A stretch of 20,703 bases of DNA. Origin: Clostridia bacterium. GTDB lineage: Bacteria; Bacillota; Clostridia; Christensenellales; Borkfalkiaceae. The stretch is taken from positions 1-20,703 of the forward strand of contig CAAFYG010000097.1 in the NCBI GenBank assembly GCA_900767195.1, read 5' to 3'. The notes below the pieces were generated by a model that made no database searches, was not told where the DNA came from, and saw nothing but the letters and a program-made list of their open reading frames with translations. Each line of letters opens with the position of its first letter. Position 1 is the stretch's first letter. The translations under genes were made by a program, and so were the position numbers. Of this stretch, positions 12,324-19,352 are shown piece after piece.

Positions 12324-14219
12324 ATGAGTGAAAACAAAGAAGTGAAAAACGAAAAGCAGGGAAAAATTCGCATTTCAAGCGAAAATATGATGCCGATCAT
12401 TAAAAAGTGGTTGTATTCGGACAAAGATATTTTTCTGCGCGAGATTGTGGCGAACGGCGTAGACGCCATAACGAAGTACAAAAAGCTTGTGGATATGGGC
12501 GAAGCGAAACCCGTTGGCGACGAAGCGGAAGAATACCGGATTGACGTGCGTACCGACGAAGCGGCGAAAACGCTGACGATTGAAGATAACGGCATCGGTA
12601 TGACGGAAGAAGAAGTGGAAAAGTACATCACGCAGATTGCGTTTTCCGGTGCGGAAGACTTTTTGCAGAAGTATGAAAAGGCTTCGGGCGACGGAATTAT
12701 CGGGCATTTCGGTCTGGGATTTTACTCGGCGTATATGGTGTCGAGCGACGTGGAAATTTTCACGAAGAGCTACAAAGGCACGCCCGCGGTGCATTGGGAA
12801 TCGGACGGCAACGCAACGTATAAGATCGGCGCGGCGGAAGAGCGCGGCAGAGGTACGAAAATCGTGCTGCATATCGCCGACGAAGAAAAGGAATTCCTGA
12901 ACGAATACACGATCCGCTCGTTGCTCAGAAAGTACTGTTCGTTTATGCCGTATCCCGTGTATCTGAACGCGAAAGGCATAAAAGAGGGAGAAAAGGACGA
13001 AAAGGGCAACGAAAAGCAGGCGGACAAGCCCGTCAACAACACGCAGCCTTTGTATCTGAAAGATCCGAAAGAGTGTACCGATGAGGAATACAAAGCGTTT
13101 TATCGCGATACGTTTTCCGATTACGACGAGCCGCTTTTCTGGATTCATCTGAATATGGATTATCCGTTCCGCCTGAAAGGGATTTTGTACTTCCCGAAAG
13201 TGAAGCAGCAGGTGCAGCTTGAAAAGGGACAGGTGAAGCTTTATTGCAATCAAGTGTTTATCGCGGACAACATTAAGGAAGTGATTCCCGAATTTCTGAT
13301 GCTTTTGAACGGTGTGATCGATTGCCCGGATATTCCGCTGAACGTATCGCGTAGCTTTTTGCAGAACGATCGTCAGGTGCAGAAAATCGCAAAGCATATT
13401 ACGAAGAAAGTGGCCGATAAGCTTACCGCGCTTTTCAAAGACGATCGCGAGAGGTATGAGCATTGCTGGAAGGATATAGCTACGTTTATTAAATTCGGCT
13501 GTCTGAAAGACGAGGAATTTTACGAGAAAGTAAAGGATATCGTGATTTTCAAGAATCTCGAAGGGAAATATCAGCCGATCACCGATTTCTTCGGCGAGGA
13601 AATTTCCGACGAGGACGCCGAAAAAGGCAAGCAGGCGAAGGCGATTTACTATGTTTCCGATGAAACGCAGCAGGCGCAGTATATCCGCTTGTTTAAGGAC
13701 GCGGGGCTGGACGCCGTGGTGTGCGACACCTATATCGATCCGCATTTCATCAGTTTTATCGAGTATAAAAACCCGAGAAAGTGCCGTTTTGTGCGCATTG
13801 ACGCGGACGTGGACGCCGCTTTGAAAGCCGACGGAGAAGTGAAGCAGGACGATTATAAAGATCTGATCGAGCTTGTGAAAAAGCACCTTGTGAACAAGGA
13901 CATTGCGGTGAAAGCGGATAAGCTGAAAAATGCGGACGTACCTGCGGTGATCAATGTGGAAGAGTTTATGCGCAGAATGTCTGAAATGAACAAGTTCTAC
14001 GGCATGACGGAAGCTGACGCGATGAAGAATGCGACGTTGGTATTGAATGTGGCGAACGAAACCGTTTCGAAGCTGGCGGAATTATCGGAAGAGAAGCAGG
14101 AATTTATCGTAAATCAGATTTATTATCTTGCGATGCTTTCGTATAAAAAGCTTTCGCCCGATGAACTTGCCGACTTTATGAAGCGCAGCGAAACGCTTCT
14201 TGCGGATTATGCGAAGTAA
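12324..14219 (+). CDS. htpG: HtpG, bacterial Hsp90 chaperone
   Basis: This is a 631-residue cytosolic ATP-driven chaperone of normal length. The GHKL ATPase domain shows the N-box FLREIVANGVDA (37-48; Glu40, Asn44 and Asp47 keep the E-x3-N-x2-D spacing), DNGIGM (88-93) and GHFGLGFYSAYMV (127-139). The middle domain carries DIPLNVSRSFLQND with the Arg that contacts ATP phosphate. The C-terminal dimerisation domain runs to the end. The more common SNASDA and SRE sequences are altered here (ANGVDA, SRS), but the catalytic residues remain. The start at 12324 follows AAGGAG (12307-12312); an in-frame extension back to 12240 has no such site. Terminators on both sides suggest a single-gene transcript. 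I could not place a convincing promoter, and no CIRCE-type inverted repeat is seen. Confidence 0.95.
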   Translation: MSENKEVKNEKQGKIRISSENMMPIIKKWLYSDKDIFLREIVANGVDAITKYKKLVDMGEAKPVGDEAEEYRIDVRTDEAAKTLTIEDNGIGMTEEEVEKYITQIAFSGAEDFLQKYEKASGDGIIGHFGLGFYSAYMVSSDVEIFTKSYKGTPAVHWESDGNATYKIGAAEERGRGTKIVLHIADEEKEFLNEYTIRSLLRKYCSFMPYPVYLNAKGIKEGEKDEKGNEKQADKPVNNTQPLYLKDPKECTDEEYKAFYRDTFSDYDEPLFWIHLNMDYPFRLKGILYFPKVKQQVQLEKGQVKLYCNQVFIADNIKEVIPEFLMLLNGVIDCPDIPLNVSRSFLQNDRQVQKIAKHITKKVADKLTALFKDDRERYEHCWKDIATFIKFGCLKDEEFYEKVKDIVIFKNLEGKYQPITDFFGEEISDEDAEKGKQAKAIYYVSDETQQAQYIRLFKDAGLDAVVCDTYIDPHFISFIEYKNPRKCRFVRIDADVDAALKADGEVKQDDYKDLIELVKKHLVNKDIAVKADKLKNADVPAVINVEEFMRRMSEMNKFYGMTEADAMKNATLVLNVANETVSKLAELSEEKQEFIVNQIYYLAMLSYKKLSPDELADFMKRSETLLADYAK

Positions 14220-14256
14220 ATTTTCGCCTTGAATTTATCGCTTTGAATAATTATGT

Positions 14257-14294
14257 ATACCGTATCGGTCTGATCGCCGATACGGTATTTTTTT
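14257..14294 (+). terminator. Intrinsic terminator after htpG
   Basis: ATACCGTATCGG (14257-14268) pairs perfectly with CCGATACGGTAT (14277-14288) around an 8-base loop, followed by an unbroken T run to 14294. It separates htpG from the sporulation operon. Confidence 0.9.
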
Positions 14295-14360
14295 GCGCTT
14301 TTTCGGAATGATTTTCGCTTGTCCGTTCTGAAAGTACAAGCCGCCGCATACATTATACAG

Positions 14361-15218
14361 ATGTTGGAATTTTTGCCTTTGGCGATCAGGAACGCGGTGG
14401 CGCGGGAGGGTATTGAGAACGTATACGAGCTCAGAGTGCGCGCGGGGTGTGCCGTGACGGCGAATTTACGCGGCAATTACGTGTATTTCGGCGAAAACGG
14501 CGCAGCGGCGCGGGCGGAAAACGCGTTTTCGTTCGACGAGCGCGAGATTGCGGACATGGTTTACGGCGCGGGAAATTTTTCGGTGTATTCCGTGGAAGAG
14601 CAGCTGAGGCGCGGGTTTGTGACGGCGGCGGGCGGCGTACGCGTGGGAATTGCGGGCGAATACGTCTTCGAAAACGGTAAAGTGCTGGCTTTGAAGCGAG
14701 CGACTTCGCTTTGTATTCGTATTCCGCATCGAGTACCGGGCGTTTCGACGAAAATTTACGACTCTGTGCTGAAAGACGGCTTGAAAAACGTGCTGATTAT
14801 TTCTGCGCCGGGGCGGGGTAAAACGACGATTTTACGGGATCTTGCCGAAAAAATCACCGAACGGACGAGCCGGAATGTGCTGATTTGCGACGAGCGCGGA
14901 GAAATCGCCGCTTGCGGGTCGCTGAAACACGCCGACGTGCTTTCTTACGTGGATAAAAAACAGGCGTTTTCGATGGCGCTTCGCGCGCTGCGCCCGGACG
15001 TGATGATCACAGACGAATTGTCGGAAGAAGATTGCATGGACGTGAAGCGGGCGATACGCGGAGGCGCGTATGTGGCGGCGACGGCGCATTTCAACGGCGT
15101 TTCGGCGTTGACGGAAGCGTTTCGGGGAGTATTCGACGTGTACGTTGCGCTTTCGGATAGCGGCACGGGCAATATCGATGGATTATACGATAAAAATCTG
15201 AAGAAAATTCAGCCGTGA
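14361..15218 (+). CDS. spoIIIAA: Stage III sporulation protein AA (ATPase)
   Basis: SpoIIIAA is the secretion-type ATPase of the SpoIIIA-SpoIIQ channel linking mother cell and forespore; it acts on the mother-cell side of the engulfed forespore membrane. Read from ATG 14361 the protein has 285 residues. The P-loop is SAPGRGKTT (148-156), with Ser at the position of the first Gly of the usual GxxxxGKT, and is followed by ILRDLAEK. LICDERGEIAA (174-184), RALRPDVMITDEL (208-220, Walker B with Asp218-Glu219) and a TAHFN segment (241-245) are the family hallmarks. A TTG at 14319 would add 14 residues; neither start has a clear Shine-Dalgarno. ATG 14361 is chosen because conserved sequence begins there. 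It is the first gene of an eight-gene operon. Confidence 0.92.
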   Translation: MLEFLPLAIRNAVAREGIENVYELRVRAGCAVTANLRGNYVYFGENGAAARAENAFSFDEREIADMVYGAGNFSVYSVEEQLRRGFVTAAGGVRVGIAGEYVFENGKVLALKRATSLCIRIPHRVPGVSTKIYDSVLKDGLKNVLIISAPGRGKTTILRDLAEKITERTSRNVLICDERGEIAACGSLKHADVLSYVDKKQAFSMALRALRPDVMITDELSEEDCMDVKRAIRGGAYVAATAHFNGVSALTEAFRGVFDVYVALSDSGTGNIDGLYDKNLKKIQP

Positions 15219-15266
15219 AATGCGTTAAACGTTGCGGCGGGGCGGAGAAACGGAGGAAAAGCAGGC

Positions 15267-15752
15267 GTGGCAAAATTGATCGTGGGGATTGCGCTCGTGG
15301 TATTTTGCGGTTTTTGCGGGTATTTATTGACAAAAAAATATCGGGTGCGCAAGGATTTTTACAAGCAATATTACACGTTTAACCGCGATTTTTTGAATGA
15401 AATCGCGTTTTCAAGACGAGCTTTGGAAGTCTGGCTTGAAAAAAAACAGTTTTCCGGAAGTTTTGAAACGACGCTCGGCAGCTTTATGATCGCATTAAAA
15501 AGCGGCGATACGGCGCTTGAAACGTTTGAAACGCCCGATTTTCTGAGCGAGGACGAAAAATTATTTACACGGGAATATTTTTTATCGCTCGGCAGAGGTG
15601 ATTCGGAAGGACAGAAAGGCTATTTTACGGCGGCGGAAAAAACGCTTACGGCGAGAAAGGAAGCGGCGGAAAAAGACTGCGCTCGATATTGCGATCTGTA
15701 CGTGAAAATGGGCGTTTTGCTGGGACTTGCGCTGCTGATTTTGTTGCTTTGA
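15267..15752 (+). CDS. spoIIIAB: Stage III sporulation protein AB
   Basis: This 161-residue protein has a hydrophobic helix at each end (about 3-21 and 147-161) and a helical soluble region between them. That is the layout of SpoIIIAB, which resembles the GspF-type platform proteins of type II secretion and works with the ATPase SpoIIIAA in the forespore channel. Segments such as FNRDFLNEIAFSRRALE and a GRGDSEGQKGYF turn followed by a long charged helix fit the family. The start is GTG 15267, supported by GGAGG at 15252-15256; the alternative would lose the first membrane helix. It follows spoIIIAA by 48 bases. Identity rests on layout plus position, since the sequence itself is weakly conserved. 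Confidence 0.88.
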   Translation: MAKLIVGIALVVFCGFCGYLLTKKYRVRKDFYKQYYTFNRDFLNEIAFSRRALEVWLEKKQFSGSFETTLGSFMIALKSGDTALETFETPDFLSEDEKLFTREYFLSLGRGDSEGQKGYFTAAEKTLTARKEAAEKDCARYCDLYVKMGVLLGLALLILLL

Positions 15753-15788
15753 GCGGCAAAACGCTTTGAATTTGTGCGGGAAACGGAA

Positions 15789-15986
15789 ATGGATATTTCG
15801 ATTTTGTTTAAAATTGCCGCCATCGGCATTATCGTTACGGTGATTTGTCAGATTTTAAAGAAATCGGACAGAGACGACGTAGCCACGGTGGTGAGCATTG
15901 TGGGACTTGTGATCGTGCTGACCGTTGCCGTGAGTATGGTGGGCGATTTATTTGAAGAAATCAGGCGGATTTTCGATTTAACTTAG
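15789..15986 (+). CDS. spoIIIAC: Stage III sporulation protein AC
   Basis: This small membrane protein of 65 residues is about the family size of 65-68. It has two hydrophobic helices, about 5-25 (LFKIAAIGIIVTVICQIL) and 33-55, separated by the charged turn KKSDRDD, and ends in a DLFEEIRRIF amphipathic stretch typical of SpoIIIAC. It is thought to form part of the membrane platform of the forespore channel together with SpoIIIAD. The start is ATG 15789, where the family sequence begins; a GTG at 15774 would add five residues. The ribosome binding site is weak. It lies 36 bases after spoIIIAB. Confidence 0.9.
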   Translation: MDISILFKIAAIGIIVTVICQILKKSDRDDVATVVSIVGLVIVLTVAVSMVGDLFEEIRRIFDLT

Positions 15987-16012
15987 CAAATTTTCGGATT
16001 TGCGGGTAGACG

Positions 16013-16041
16013 ATAGGTACTATGTAAGGCATAATACCTAT
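16013..16041 (+). other. Inverted repeat in the spoIIIAC-spoIIIAD gap
   Basis: ATAGGTA (16013-16019) pairs with TACCTAT (16035-16041), and inside it ATG (16022-16024) pairs with CAT (16030-16032) across a 2x2 internal loop. No T run follows, so it is not a terminator. It lies 18 bases before the GGAGG of spoIIIAD and could be an RNA structure or a protein site. Confidence 0.45.
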
Positions 16042-16070
16042 GTGTGACAGAGTAAAGCGGGAGGCAACGA

Positions 16071-16463
16071 ATGGAAATCTTTAAAATCGTCGGCGTGGGG
16101 TTTGTAACGGCGATTTCGGCAATTTTATTGAAGCAGACGAAGCCCGAGCTTGCCTTTGCCGTGACGATTGCGGGGGTGATCATCGTGCTGATGCTTGCAG
16201 CGGACATGCTTGAAGAAACGCTCGGCGCGCTCGATTCCATTTCGCGGTTGACGGGCGTGGAAAACGGACTTGTAAAAATCCTTTTAAAAATCGTGGGGAT
16301 CGGCTACCTTACGGAATTTGCGGCGGGGGTTTTAGAGGATTTCGGCTCGCCGAGCGTTGCCGATAAGGTGGTGCTTGCCGGAAAACTGACGATTGTGGCG
16401 GCGTCGTTGCCGCTGATTTCGCGTGTGCTGTCGGTTTTGAATACCTTTTTGGGGTTGATATGA
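16071..16463 (+). CDS. spoIIIAD: Stage III sporulation protein AD
   Basis: This 130-residue protein matches the usual length of SpoIIIAD. Hydrophobic helices lie near residues 4-21, 28-45, 68-86 and 104-128, with the family run GIGYLTEFAAGVLEDFG (76-92) followed by a KVVLAGKLTIVAASLP helix. SpoIIIAC and SpoIIIAD are distant relatives and probably assemble together as the membrane platform of the mother cell-forespore channel. GGAGG at 16060-16064 supports the start. The stop overlaps the start of spoIIIAE as ATGA, so the two are probably translated in a coupled way. Confidence 0.93.
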   Translation: MEIFKIVGVGFVTAISAILLKQTKPELAFAVTIAGVIIVLMLAADMLEETLGALDSISRLTGVENGLVKILLKIVGIGYLTEFAAGVLEDFGSPSVADKVVLAGKLTIVAASLPLISRVLSVLNTFLGLI

Positions 16464-17698
16464 ACGCGGAATTTTCGAAGCGTATTTTTAGTTGCAAAAA
16501 ATATAAAATTTGCCTGTTTTTTCTTGTATTCTTTCTGATTTTATGCGTTTTTGCGCCGTTTTCGGCATTGAAAACGTATCGGGGAACGAGTGAAACAAGC
16601 AGGGAAACAAGCGAAAAAAGCGGAAAAGACGCTCTCAACGAAAGCATTTACGAGCAAATCGGACGACTCGATCTCGACGAATTGCAGGCGTATCTCGATA
16701 CCCTTGACGGTTTCGACGATCAAAGCGTGGGCGAGCGGCTGATTTCTTATATCGGCGGCGAAAATTATGGATACGGCGACTTTTTTTCTCAGCTACGCGA
16801 AATTTTTTTTAAGGATGTGAAAGAGTTTCTTCCCGCGTTTGCCGCGGTGGGTGCGGCGGCGCTTTTATGCGGCGTTTTTGCGGCGATCCGCAGTTCTTCC
16901 GGAGCGAAATCTACGGAAAACGCAACGTTTTTTGTGACGTTTTCAGCGGTTTTATTGCCTGTTTTAACGACGGTAAGCGTATGTTTCACGGCGGCGAAAA
17001 GCGCGCTCGACGCAATCGAAAAGCAAATTCAGCTGATTTTTCCCGTGCTTTTAACTTTAATGAGCGCAAGCGGAAAAACGGCGACGGCGGCGATTTACAC
17101 GCCTGCGGCGGCGTTCGTTTCCACGGGTGCGATTTCTCTGGTGCGACAGGTGCTTTTTCCGGCGTCGATTGCTATTGCGGCGTTTTCCGTGGCGGGAAAC
17201 CTTTCGCCGCAGCTGAAACTCAATCGCTTCGGCGCGTTTTTCAAAAGCATTTACAAATGGCTGATCGGCATTATGATTTCCGTTTTCGGGCTGTTTTTCA
17301 CGGCGCAGGGCTTAGGCGCGGCGGCGTACGATAATGCGGCGAAACGGGCGGCGAAATACGCGATCGGGGCGGGCGTGCCGATTGTGGGCGGTTTTTTATC
17401 CGGAGGATTCGACCTTGCGTTGGCGGGAGGCGCGCTGATTAAAAATTCGGTGGGGTATCTCGGCATGCTTTTGCTTCTCGCCGTGCTTTTAAAACCGCTT
17501 GCGATGCTTGTTTCGGTAAACGTGCTTTTACGGTTTACCGCCGCGATCACGCAGCCGCTCGGCGATCAAAGAATTTCCGATTTTCTCGGAGAAACCGCCG
17601 ACAACGTGAATTATGTGCTGGCGGGCGTTCTGATGGCGGCGTTTATGTATTTTATCATGTTGCTTTTGTGCGTATGCGGCGCGGAGGCGGCGATATGA
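16460..17698 (+). CDS. spoIIIAE: Stage III sporulation protein AE
   Basis: This is a large polytopic membrane protein of 412 residues, slightly longer than usual. It begins with an N-terminal signal-anchor helix (17-36), then a Ser/Thr/Glu-rich extracytoplasmic stretch (40-60) with a charged helical part containing LDELQAYLDTLDG, then about seven hydrophobic segments from residue 122 to the end. Family signatures include FPVLLTLMSASGKTATAAIY and a later GVPIVGGFLSGGFDLALAG segment, followed by KNSVG. SpoIIIAE is thought to act as the membrane-embedded core of the channel that keeps the forespore supplied and intact during late engulfment. It starts on the last bases of spoIIIAD and its stop overlaps the start of spoIIIAF, so AD, AE and AF form a tightly packed block. 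Confidence 0.93.
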   Translation: MNAEFSKRIFSCKKYKICLFFLVFFLILCVFAPFSALKTYRGTSETSRETSEKSGKDALNESIYEQIGRLDLDELQAYLDTLDGFDDQSVGERLISYIGGENYGYGDFFSQLREIFFKDVKEFLPAFAAVGAAALLCGVFAAIRSSSGAKSTENATFFVTFSAVLLPVLTTVSVCFTAAKSALDAIEKQIQLIFPVLLTLMSASGKTATAAIYTPAAAFVSTGAISLVRQVLFPASIAIAAFSVAGNLSPQLKLNRFGAFFKSIYKWLIGIMISVFGLFFTAQGLGAAAYDNAAKRAAKYAIGAGVPIVGGFLSGGFDLALAGGALIKNSVGYLGMLLLLAVLLKPLAMLVSVNVLLRFTAAITQPLGDQRISDFLGETADNVNYVLAGVLMAAFMYFIMLLLCVCGAEAAI

Positions 17699-18180
17699 GG
17701 GCGTATTTGTTTGCGGTATCGGGTACGGTGATTATCGCGGCGATCGTGACGGCGATTGCGCCCGAGGGAAAAATTTCGGGCGTGATCAGGACGGCGGTGA
17801 AACTTATGTGCCTGATCGTGATCGCCGAGCCGATCGCAAAATATTTCGTTTCCGTCGGTAAAGGCGAAAATCCGACGTTTTACGACGAAAGTTTTTTTGA
17901 CGAAACCGTCATAACCGCAGATGAAGATTTCATAAAATATTGCAGTGAGATGAGAATAGCCGAAGCGGAAAGGCAAATCGAAACGGAAATTGCCGAAAAG
18001 TACGATCTGAAAGCAAAAATCTCGCTCGAATGGCAGACGGAAGAGGACGGAAGGGTAAAAATCGTTCGTATTCTTGCGAAAGTGCCGCTGCAAACGGATG
18101 AAAAAACAAAAAATCTTTTACAAAAGTATTTGAGCGAAACTTACAAAACGAAAGCGGAAATTACCGCCGAAAACGAGTGA
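17695..18180 (+). CDS. spoIIIAF: Stage III sporulation protein AF
   Basis: This 161-residue protein has two N-terminal membrane helices (about 4-20 and 27-48, with the family-like SGVIRTAVKLMCLIVIAEPI) and a soluble C-terminal alpha/beta domain (about 80-155). That domain includes the helix MRIAEAERQIETEIAEKY and strands around VKIVRILAKV. The layout matches SpoIIIAF, whose ring-building-type domain belongs to the forespore channel. It is shorter than the B. subtilis protein, mainly in the middle. The start is ATG 17695, overlapping the spoIIIAE stop by four bases, with GGAGG at 17683-17687; an upstream in-frame ATG at 17668 lies within spoIIIAE and is less likely. Identity is supported by position and layout. 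Confidence 0.9.
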   Translation: MRAYLFAVSGTVIIAAIVTAIAPEGKISGVIRTAVKLMCLIVIAEPIAKYFVSVGKGENPTFYDESFFDETVITADEDFIKYCSEMRIAEAERQIETEIAEKYDLKAKISLEWQTEEDGRVKIVRILAKVPLQTDEKTKNLLQKYLSETYKTKAEITAENE

Positions 18181-18196
18181 GCGAACGGAGGCCGAA

Positions 18197-18589
18197 ATGA
18201 AAAAAGCGAAAATCTCGAAAGACAAACTGCGTGACGTGTTGCTTGTATCCTGCCTTGCGTTGCTGCTTGTATTCGCCGTGTGGAAAATCTTTTACACGCC
18301 GGGCGCAACTTCGCGGTTTTCTTCCGGGACTTCGGGCGGCAGCGCGACCACGACGGCGAGCGCGGCGGCAAGCGAAAAAGAGAAAAGTCTTTCGGCTTTT
18401 TTATCGGAAATGGACGGCGTGGGAAGCGCGGAAGTGCGGATCTGCGAAGACGAGGAGGGCGTTTTAAGCGTTGCCGTGGTGTGCGACGGCGCGAAAAATA
18501 TACGAGTAAATTCGGATATCCGCGAGGCGGTTTCCGCTGCGCTCGGAGTAGACGAAAAAAACGTGAAGATTTACCCGAAAAGCAAATAA
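18197..18589 (+). CDS. spoIIIAG: Stage III sporulation protein AG
   Basis: This 130-residue protein has a cytoplasmic N-terminus, one membrane helix (about 14-32), a Ser/Thr/Ala/Gly-rich linker (36-60) and a compact C-terminal domain. The C-terminal pattern LSEMDGVGSAEVRI (69-82), then VLSVAVVCDGA (89-99), then a SDIREAVSAALGV helix (106-118) is the SpoIIIAG core; in B. subtilis this domain forms a giant 30-subunit ring in the intermembrane space. The protein is much shorter than its B. subtilis counterpart (about 229 residues), because the insertion that forms the tall beta-triangle region seems absent. GGAGG at 18187-18191 supports the start. It lies 16 bases after spoIIIAF. Confidence 0.92.
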   Translation: MKKAKISKDKLRDVLLVSCLALLLVFAVWKIFYTPGATSRFSSGTSGGSATTTASAAASEKEKSLSAFLSEMDGVGSAEVRICEDEEGVLSVAVVCDGAKNIRVNSDIREAVSAALGVDEKNVKIYPKSK

Positions 18590-18593
18590 AAAA

Positions 18594-18652
18594 GCGGCGG
18601 AAGGTTTCGATTTTAAGTCGATTTAAATAGAAACGCAGCCGCAAAAATCAAA
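18594..18652 (+). other. Possible long hairpin in the spoIIIAG-spoIIIAH gap
   Basis: Nested complementary blocks GCGGC...GCCGC and GTTTC...GAAAC flank an A+T-rich centre. No T run follows, so it is not a terminator. It could modulate the amount of SpoIIIAH relative to the upstream genes, but the pairing is discontinuous and the call is weak. Confidence 0.3.
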
Positions 18653-18689
18653 AAAATTAAAAAATAAATAAGTAAAAGGAGAAAAACTT

Positions 18690-19190
18690 ATGGCAAAAAC
18701 TCTCTCAAACAAAAAGAAAATCATTGTGATGTCTGCGCTGGTGCTGCTGCTTGCGGTGACTGCCGTTTTCAACTTCGTGCTTGCGGATACGGGCGCAAAC
18801 GCGAATGCGAACGAGCCTCTTACGGCGGCAAATTATTTCGCAACGTACCGCTCGGAACGGACGACGACGAGAAACGAAGAGCTGACGCAGCTCGACGGCG
18901 TGATTGCGCTGTATCAGCCGGGCGACGTGAAGTACGAAGAAGCCACGAAGATGAAGATGGAAATCGTTGCTGCGATGGAAAAGGAGCTTGTGGTGGAAAC
19001 GATGGTGAAAGCGATCGGATTTTCGGACGCGGTGGTGACGGTTTCGAGCGACTTCGACAGCGTAAACGTATTTATCGATACGCCGGAGCTGACGTATGAT
19101 TCCGCGCTTTCGATTTACAACACGCTGAAAAACGAAACGGGAATTTCGCCCGAAAAGATCAGAATCGTGCCGATCAATTCTGAAAGCTGA
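18690..19190 (+). CDS. spoIIIAH: Stage III sporulation protein AH (SpoIIQ partner)
   Basis: SpoIIIAH is the mother-cell ring protein that binds forespore SpoIIQ across the intermembrane space, anchoring the channel. The 166 residues give one N-terminal membrane helix (about 10-31), then the family block NYFATYRSERTTTRNEELTQ (47-66), a helical stretch rich in Glu/Lys, and a C-terminal YscJ/FliF-like domain with AIGFSDAVVTVSSDFDSVNV. It is shorter than the B. subtilis protein (about 218 residues), mainly in the disordered segment after the helix. AAAAGGAG before ATG 18690 gives a strong start. It is the last gene of spoIIIA; termination would occur at the inverted repeat at 19291-19349. Confidence 0.93.
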   Translation: MAKTLSNKKKIIVMSALVLLLAVTAVFNFVLADTGANANANEPLTAANYFATYRSERTTTRNEELTQLDGVIALYQPGDVKYEEATKMKMEIVAAMEKELVVETMVKAIGFSDAVVTVSSDFDSVNVFIDTPELTYDSALSIYNTLKNETGISPEKIRIVPINSES

Positions 19191-19262
19191 ACGGCGTTTC
19201 GCGGCGGAAAAAGATGAAAAAAATGTTACAAAGGGATAAAAAAACGAAAAAGAAGCAAACTT

Positions 19263-19279
19263 AGGCAAACAATTTGCCT
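19263..19279 (+). promoter_or_regulatory. Perfect short palindrome upstream of the asp23 promoter
   Basis: AGGCAAA (19263-19269), CAA, TTTGCCT (19273-19279) forms a perfect 7-base inverted repeat ending 8 bases before the -35 element. The size and position suit a dimeric regulator's operator. No regulator is identified. Confidence 0.4.
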
Positions 19280-19287
19280 TAAAATAG

Positions 19288-19316
19288 TGGAAATCTTCCG
19301 AATAATGTGCTATAAT
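19288..19316 (+). promoter_or_regulatory. Extended -10 promoter of asp23-nusB-folD
   Basis: TATAAT (19311-19316) is preceded by TGC, giving an extended -10, and TGGAAA (19288-19293) lies 17 bases upstream as a partial -35. RNA would start near 19322, giving a leader of about 30 bases. The whole -10 lies in the loop of the inverted repeat at 19291-19345. Confidence 0.7.
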
Positions 19317-19349
19317 ATTAGCGTAAACAATTATTCGGGAGATTTTTTT
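19291..19349 (+). terminator. Inverted repeat plus T run: terminator of spoIIIA with a promoter in its loop
   Basis: AAATCTTCCGAATAAT (19291-19306) pairs along 16 positions, with one G-U, with ATTATTCGGGAGATTT (19330-19345), and the T run continues to 19349. The 23-base loop holds the asp23 -10 box, and the right arm holds the asp23 GGGAG. Read-through RNA from spoIIIA would form the hairpin; RNA started in the loop would not. Confidence 0.6.
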
Positions 19350-19352
19350 GCA

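Noticed and set aside
12375..13886. A 503-codon minus-strand open frame opposite htpG
   Set aside because: It shows the same signs of a shadow frame: composition skewed to Arg, Phe and His, no recognisable motif, and htpG on the plus strand is certain.
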